Assembly (NCBI GenBank): GCA_902608175.1
Contig: CACLNC010000005.1
Location: 1 to 43,178 of the forward strand
Length of the DNA stretch: 43,178 bases
Direction of reading: 5' to 3'
From: an uncultured marine group I thaumarchaeote
GTDB lineage: Archaea > Thermoproteota > Nitrososphaeria > Nitrososphaerales > Nitrosopumilaceae
The position numbers and the translations under genes are program-made. Under the pieces are notes generated by a model, which worked only from the letters and a program-made list of their open reading frames with translations, was not told the DNA's origin and searched no databases. Shown one piece after another: positions 40,655-43,178 of the stretch; within the stretch, counting starts at the first letter, position 1; each line of letters starts with the position of its first letter.

Positions 40655-41701
40655 GTGAAAAAAGTATTTGTTAATGGATATGGTTCCATTGGAAGTCGTA
40701 TATCTAAATTCATTAACGATGATCCAGAGATTGAATTAATCGGAGTAGGAAAATATTCACCTGATGATAAAGTTAATGACGCAATAACTAATGGCATGTC
40801 AGTATACGTTCCTAATTCTAAACTTGATAATTTTAGTGCGTTTAAAATTTCAGGATCAATTGAATCTGCATTAGATGATTGTGATTTAGTAATTGATGCA
40901 TCGCCTGAAGGTAATGGCTATAAAAATAAAAAAAATCTTTATGAGCCTAAAAATATAATGGCAGTCTATCAAGGAGGGGAATCAGTCATTGGTGAGAAAT
41001 CTGTGTCTGATTTATTGTTTAATTCTAGGGTAAATTACGATTCTGCATTAGATAAAACACACGTAATGCAGGGTAGTTGTAATGTTACAGGAATGGGAAA
41101 AATTCTAGAACCATTACGCAAAGCATACAGTTCTAAATTATTGAGATTTGATGTTACATTAGTAAGACGTTGGGCTGATCTTGAACAAACAGATAAAGAA
41201 TTAGTTGACACAATTGAAATGACACAAAGCCCTCATCATGGTGAAGATGTTAAATCGTACTTTGGAAAAGATTCACCACTATTTGTCCGTGCAATTAAAG
41301 TTCCTACACGACAAATGCATCTTCATATAATGGATATTCGTTTCACTGATACAGCACCAAGTACTAATGAAATTCATACTTTATTTAAGAATGAAAATGG
41401 AATAGCTGTATTACAAACTGCAAAAGGCACTAAAGATGTAAGAGACTTTGCAAATACTATGAAATTTAGTTTCAAAGATACAAACATGATTCACATTCAT
41501 GCGAATATGAGTAAATCAATTAATGATACATTACAAATAATGTACTCAGATGATCAAACTGGCATAGTAATTCCAGAAAATCATATACTTATGCAAGCTA
41601 TGTTATTTAAGAAATCATATAACGACGCATTTAACCACACTAAAAATTTATTTCACATGGATGAAAAGAAACAGGCATTAGAAGAACATTTTTCATCTTA
41701 A
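40655..41701 (+). CDS. Type II glyceraldehyde-3-phosphate dehydrogenase
   Basis: This is the archaeal type II (phosphorylating) GAPDH, used for gluconeogenesis in autotrophs. The 348-residue protein has the Rossmann start VFVNGYGSIGSRISKF (4-19), DLVIDASPEG (77-86), the catalytic Cys142 in QGSCNVTGMGK, RRWADLEQTDKE near 171-182 and the SPHHGEDVK segment with the catalytic His. The family's more common S-C-N-T-T-G is S-C-N-V-T-G here, a mild change. The start is GTG at 40655, with a TATA-like CTAAATAAA about 27 bp upstream. Cofactor choice is not clear from sequence. Confidence 0.93.
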   Translation: MKKVFVNGYGSIGSRISKFINDDPEIELIGVGKYSPDDKVNDAITNGMSVYVPNSKLDNFSAFKISGSIESALDDCDLVIDASPEGNGYKNKKNLYEPKNIMAVYQGGESVIGEKSVSDLLFNSRVNYDSALDKTHVMQGSCNVTGMGKILEPLRKAYSSKLLRFDVTLVRRWADLEQTDKELVDTIEMTQSPHHGEDVKSYFGKDSPLFVRAIKVPTRQMHLHIMDIRFTDTAPSTNEIHTLFKNENGIAVLQTAKGTKDVRDFANTMKFSFKDTNMIHIHANMSKSINDTLQIMYSDDQTGIVIPENHILMQAMLFKKSYNDAFNHTKNLFHMDEKKQALEEHFSS

Positions 41702-41703
41702 TA

Positions 41704-42951
41704 TTATATTATTTTTTCAATTCTTATTTTTTCTGCCTTATTTTTAGAAACTTTTTCTACAATAATTCGTAGTGAGTTTAATTCAAGTTTGTCACCTTTT
41801 TTCGGTATATCATGCAGTTTATCATGCAATAACCCATTAAGTGTTGAATAGTCATCAGCATATGAAATATTTGTCTTGAAAATTTCATTAATTATATCAA
41901 TCTCAATTTCTCCGTCAGTAATTATTGAATTTTGACCATCATTTTTGAATACTTCTTGTTTTGTATCTGTCTCATCTCTAATTTCACCTACAATTTCTTC
42001 TAAAAGATCTTCTAACGTGACACATCCTTCTACTCCACCAAACTCATCAACAACAATTGCCATATGGGTTTGTCTTCCTTGCATTTCTTTAAGAAGATCA
42101 CTAACCATTTTTTCTTGTGAAACAAAAATAGGTTTTCTAGAAATTTCTTCTAGTGTGCATGTTTTTTTCTTATCATCTTCTAGTACTTTTAGTACATCTC
42201 TGACATGTATGATTCCAATAATTTCATCTTTATTATCACCATGAATTGGTATTCTAGAAAACCCACTTTGATTAATTTGTGGGAGTGCTTCAAACAATAT
42301 TGTTTTCGATTTGAGAGTAAACATTTTGGTTCTTGGTGTCATTACAGATCGTATGATGATATCATCAAAATTCAATGCACCATGAACAAGTTCACTTTCC
42401 TGTTTTTCAATAGCTTTATCCTTTAATCCCTGTTTTACAACCTCTTTAATCTCATCTTCCGTTAATCCTGGTGGTATCTCATTACTACCTGTAAGTTTAA
42501 TCATTCCTTTTGTGATTATTTCAAAAATCCATATGATTGGAAAGAATGCATAGCTAAATACTAAAAGAATTCTACTATGTCTCACTGCAATCTTTACTGC
42601 ATTTGCATTACAGTATGTTTTTGGGGTGATTTCACTAAAAATCAGAATTAGAAATGTCATAATTCCTATTGCAATTGCTAAACCCTCATCCCCAAATAAT
42701 TTCAATGCAATATTCGTTGCTAATGCAGTTGCAGCAATACTGGCTAAATTATTTCCTAAATTAACACTAGACATCATTCGGCTTGGATTAGATTTTAGTT
42801 TATGAAGTGACTTGGCGCCTTTGACATTGTCTTTTAGCATTTGCTCAATTTTTGAAGGTCTAATACTAACTAATGCAACTTCTAAACCACTAAAATATCC
42901 AGACAGGCCTATCAGTGCAACTAAGGCAGCAATCTCATATTCTAATTGCAT
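41704..42951 (-). CDS. CNNM/CorC (DUF21-CBS-CorC_HlyC) membrane protein
   Basis: The 415-residue protein has the three-part layout of CNNM/CorC (TlyC, HlyC) proteins, which are linked to Mg2+ transport. The DUF21 membrane domain is about 1-175: helix 1 with GYFSGLEVALVSIRPSKIEQ, a SVNLGNNLASIAATALATNI segment and FLILIFSEITPKTYCNANAV. A CBS pair follows (about 195-315) with VMTPRTKMFTLKS, GIIHVRDVLKVL and VVDEFGGVEGCVTLEDLLEE. The CorC_HlyC tail (about 330-415) has the acidic EIDIINEIF and the YSTLNGLLHDKLHDIPKKGD element. Intact residues suggest a functional transporter or regulator. It is 2 bp from the end of the convergent GAPDH gene. Confidence 0.93.
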   Translation of the reverse strand: MQLEYEIAALVALIGLSGYFSGLEVALVSIRPSKIEQMLKDNVKGAKSLHKLKSNPSRMMSSVNLGNNLASIAATALATNIALKLFGDEGLAIAIGIMTFLILIFSEITPKTYCNANAVKIAVRHSRILLVFSYAFFPIIWIFEIITKGMIKLTGSNEIPPGLTEDEIKEVVKQGLKDKAIEKQESELVHGALNFDDIIIRSVMTPRTKMFTLKSKTILFEALPQINQSGFSRIPIHGDNKDEIIGIIHVRDVLKVLEDDKKKTCTLEEISRKPIFVSQEKMVSDLLKEMQGRQTHMAIVVDEFGGVEGCVTLEDLLEEIVGEIRDETDTKQEVFKNDGQNSIITDGEIEIDIINEIFKTNISYADDYSTLNGLLHDKLHDIPKKGDKLELNSLRIIVEKVSKNKAEKIRIEKII

Positions 42952-43083
42952 ATACTACCACACTCTACAAATTTTAAAACACTGTACATTAACCTAGAAA
43001 ACACCACATTTCTTGATAATACGGAATTTTAATTCGATCTTTTAAGGGTTCACATTTTCACGCTAGTAAATTAGACGTGGATT

Positions 43084-43178
43084 TTATTTTTTTGGAGGTC
43101 TAGCAAAAATATTTGATGCGTCATTATGATATTCAATTGGAAGTAATGGTTCTTTTTGCCTTCCTGTTAGTATACCAA
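43084..43178 (-). CDS. 3' end of an unidentified gene, cut by window edge
   Basis: An open minus-strand frame enters from the right edge and stops with TAA at 43084. Its last 30 residues begin GILTGRQKEPLLP and end SNIFARPPKK. No family can be named from so little. The basic Pro-rich end is typical of a soluble protein. The 130 bp between this stop and the CNNM start hold only promoter-type AT-rich DNA. Confidence 0.5.
   Translation of the reverse strand, partial: GILTGRQKEPLLPIEYHNDASNIFARPPKK

Overview
The window is an AT-rich archaeal chromosome segment whose gene content points to a marine-type ammonia-oxidising thaumarchaeon (Nitrosopumilus-like). The evidence is a set of archaeal ribosomal proteins in S10/spc order with the RNase P protein Rpp29 between uL29 and uS17, an archaeal proteasome alpha subunit, a CdvB/ESCRT-III paralog, PurP, a type II GAPDH, TatA/TatC, a full bacterial-style biotin gene set, and a secreted protein with WVKN-AGWW repeats that I associate with thaumarchaeal exported proteins. 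Many genes have a TATA box 25-30 bp before the start codon, implying leaderless transcripts, and TTG or GTG starts are common.

Layout. 1-2735 is a 5'-truncated 23S rRNA gene with no 5S behind it. 2800-6300 holds small unknown genes, a methyltransferase, a secreted repeat protein, an orphan PIN-like (DUF5615) protein and a membrane protein with a CPTC motif. 6324-11122 carries a BFN nuclease-like protein, purP, a small winged-helix protein, ubiX, an SRPBCC protein, tatA and tatC. 11235-17763 is a purine region (purS, a reverse-strand CBS protein, purQ, purL, purF, a stand-alone Lrp/AsnC sensor domain, a membrane-anchored protein, purC) which together with purP covers several steps of IMP synthesis. 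17964-20693 is an accessory stretch with an HTH regulator, DUF371, a PPOX protein, microproteins, a structured non-coding segment and two copies of one long palindrome. tRNA-Asn lies at 20830-20903.

20954-29058 is one long minus-strand ribosomal protein operon (transcribed uL3 to uL6, then an unknown gene). It lacks rpl2 between uL23 and uS19, and its rps4e reading frame is broken in two at an A7-T-A8 tract. Upstream, on the same strand, are a SPOUT methyltransferase and psmA. 31088-34033 has an unknown basic protein, the CdvB paralog and a CcdA plus TlpA/DipZ-like redox pair. 34216-38405 is a divergent biotin locus (bioF-bioB and bioA-bioD). 38406-42951 has HMG-CoA synthase (mevalonate pathway), a DsbA-like protein, type II GAPDH and a CNNM/CorC-type membrane protein. 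The window ends inside an unidentified minus-strand gene.

The best candidates for something not already described are the split rps4e (real frameshift, recoding or sequence error), the 19550-19767 element with mutually exclusive pairings, the paired palindromes that bracket it, and a set of single-helix membrane microproteins shorter than 45 residues.
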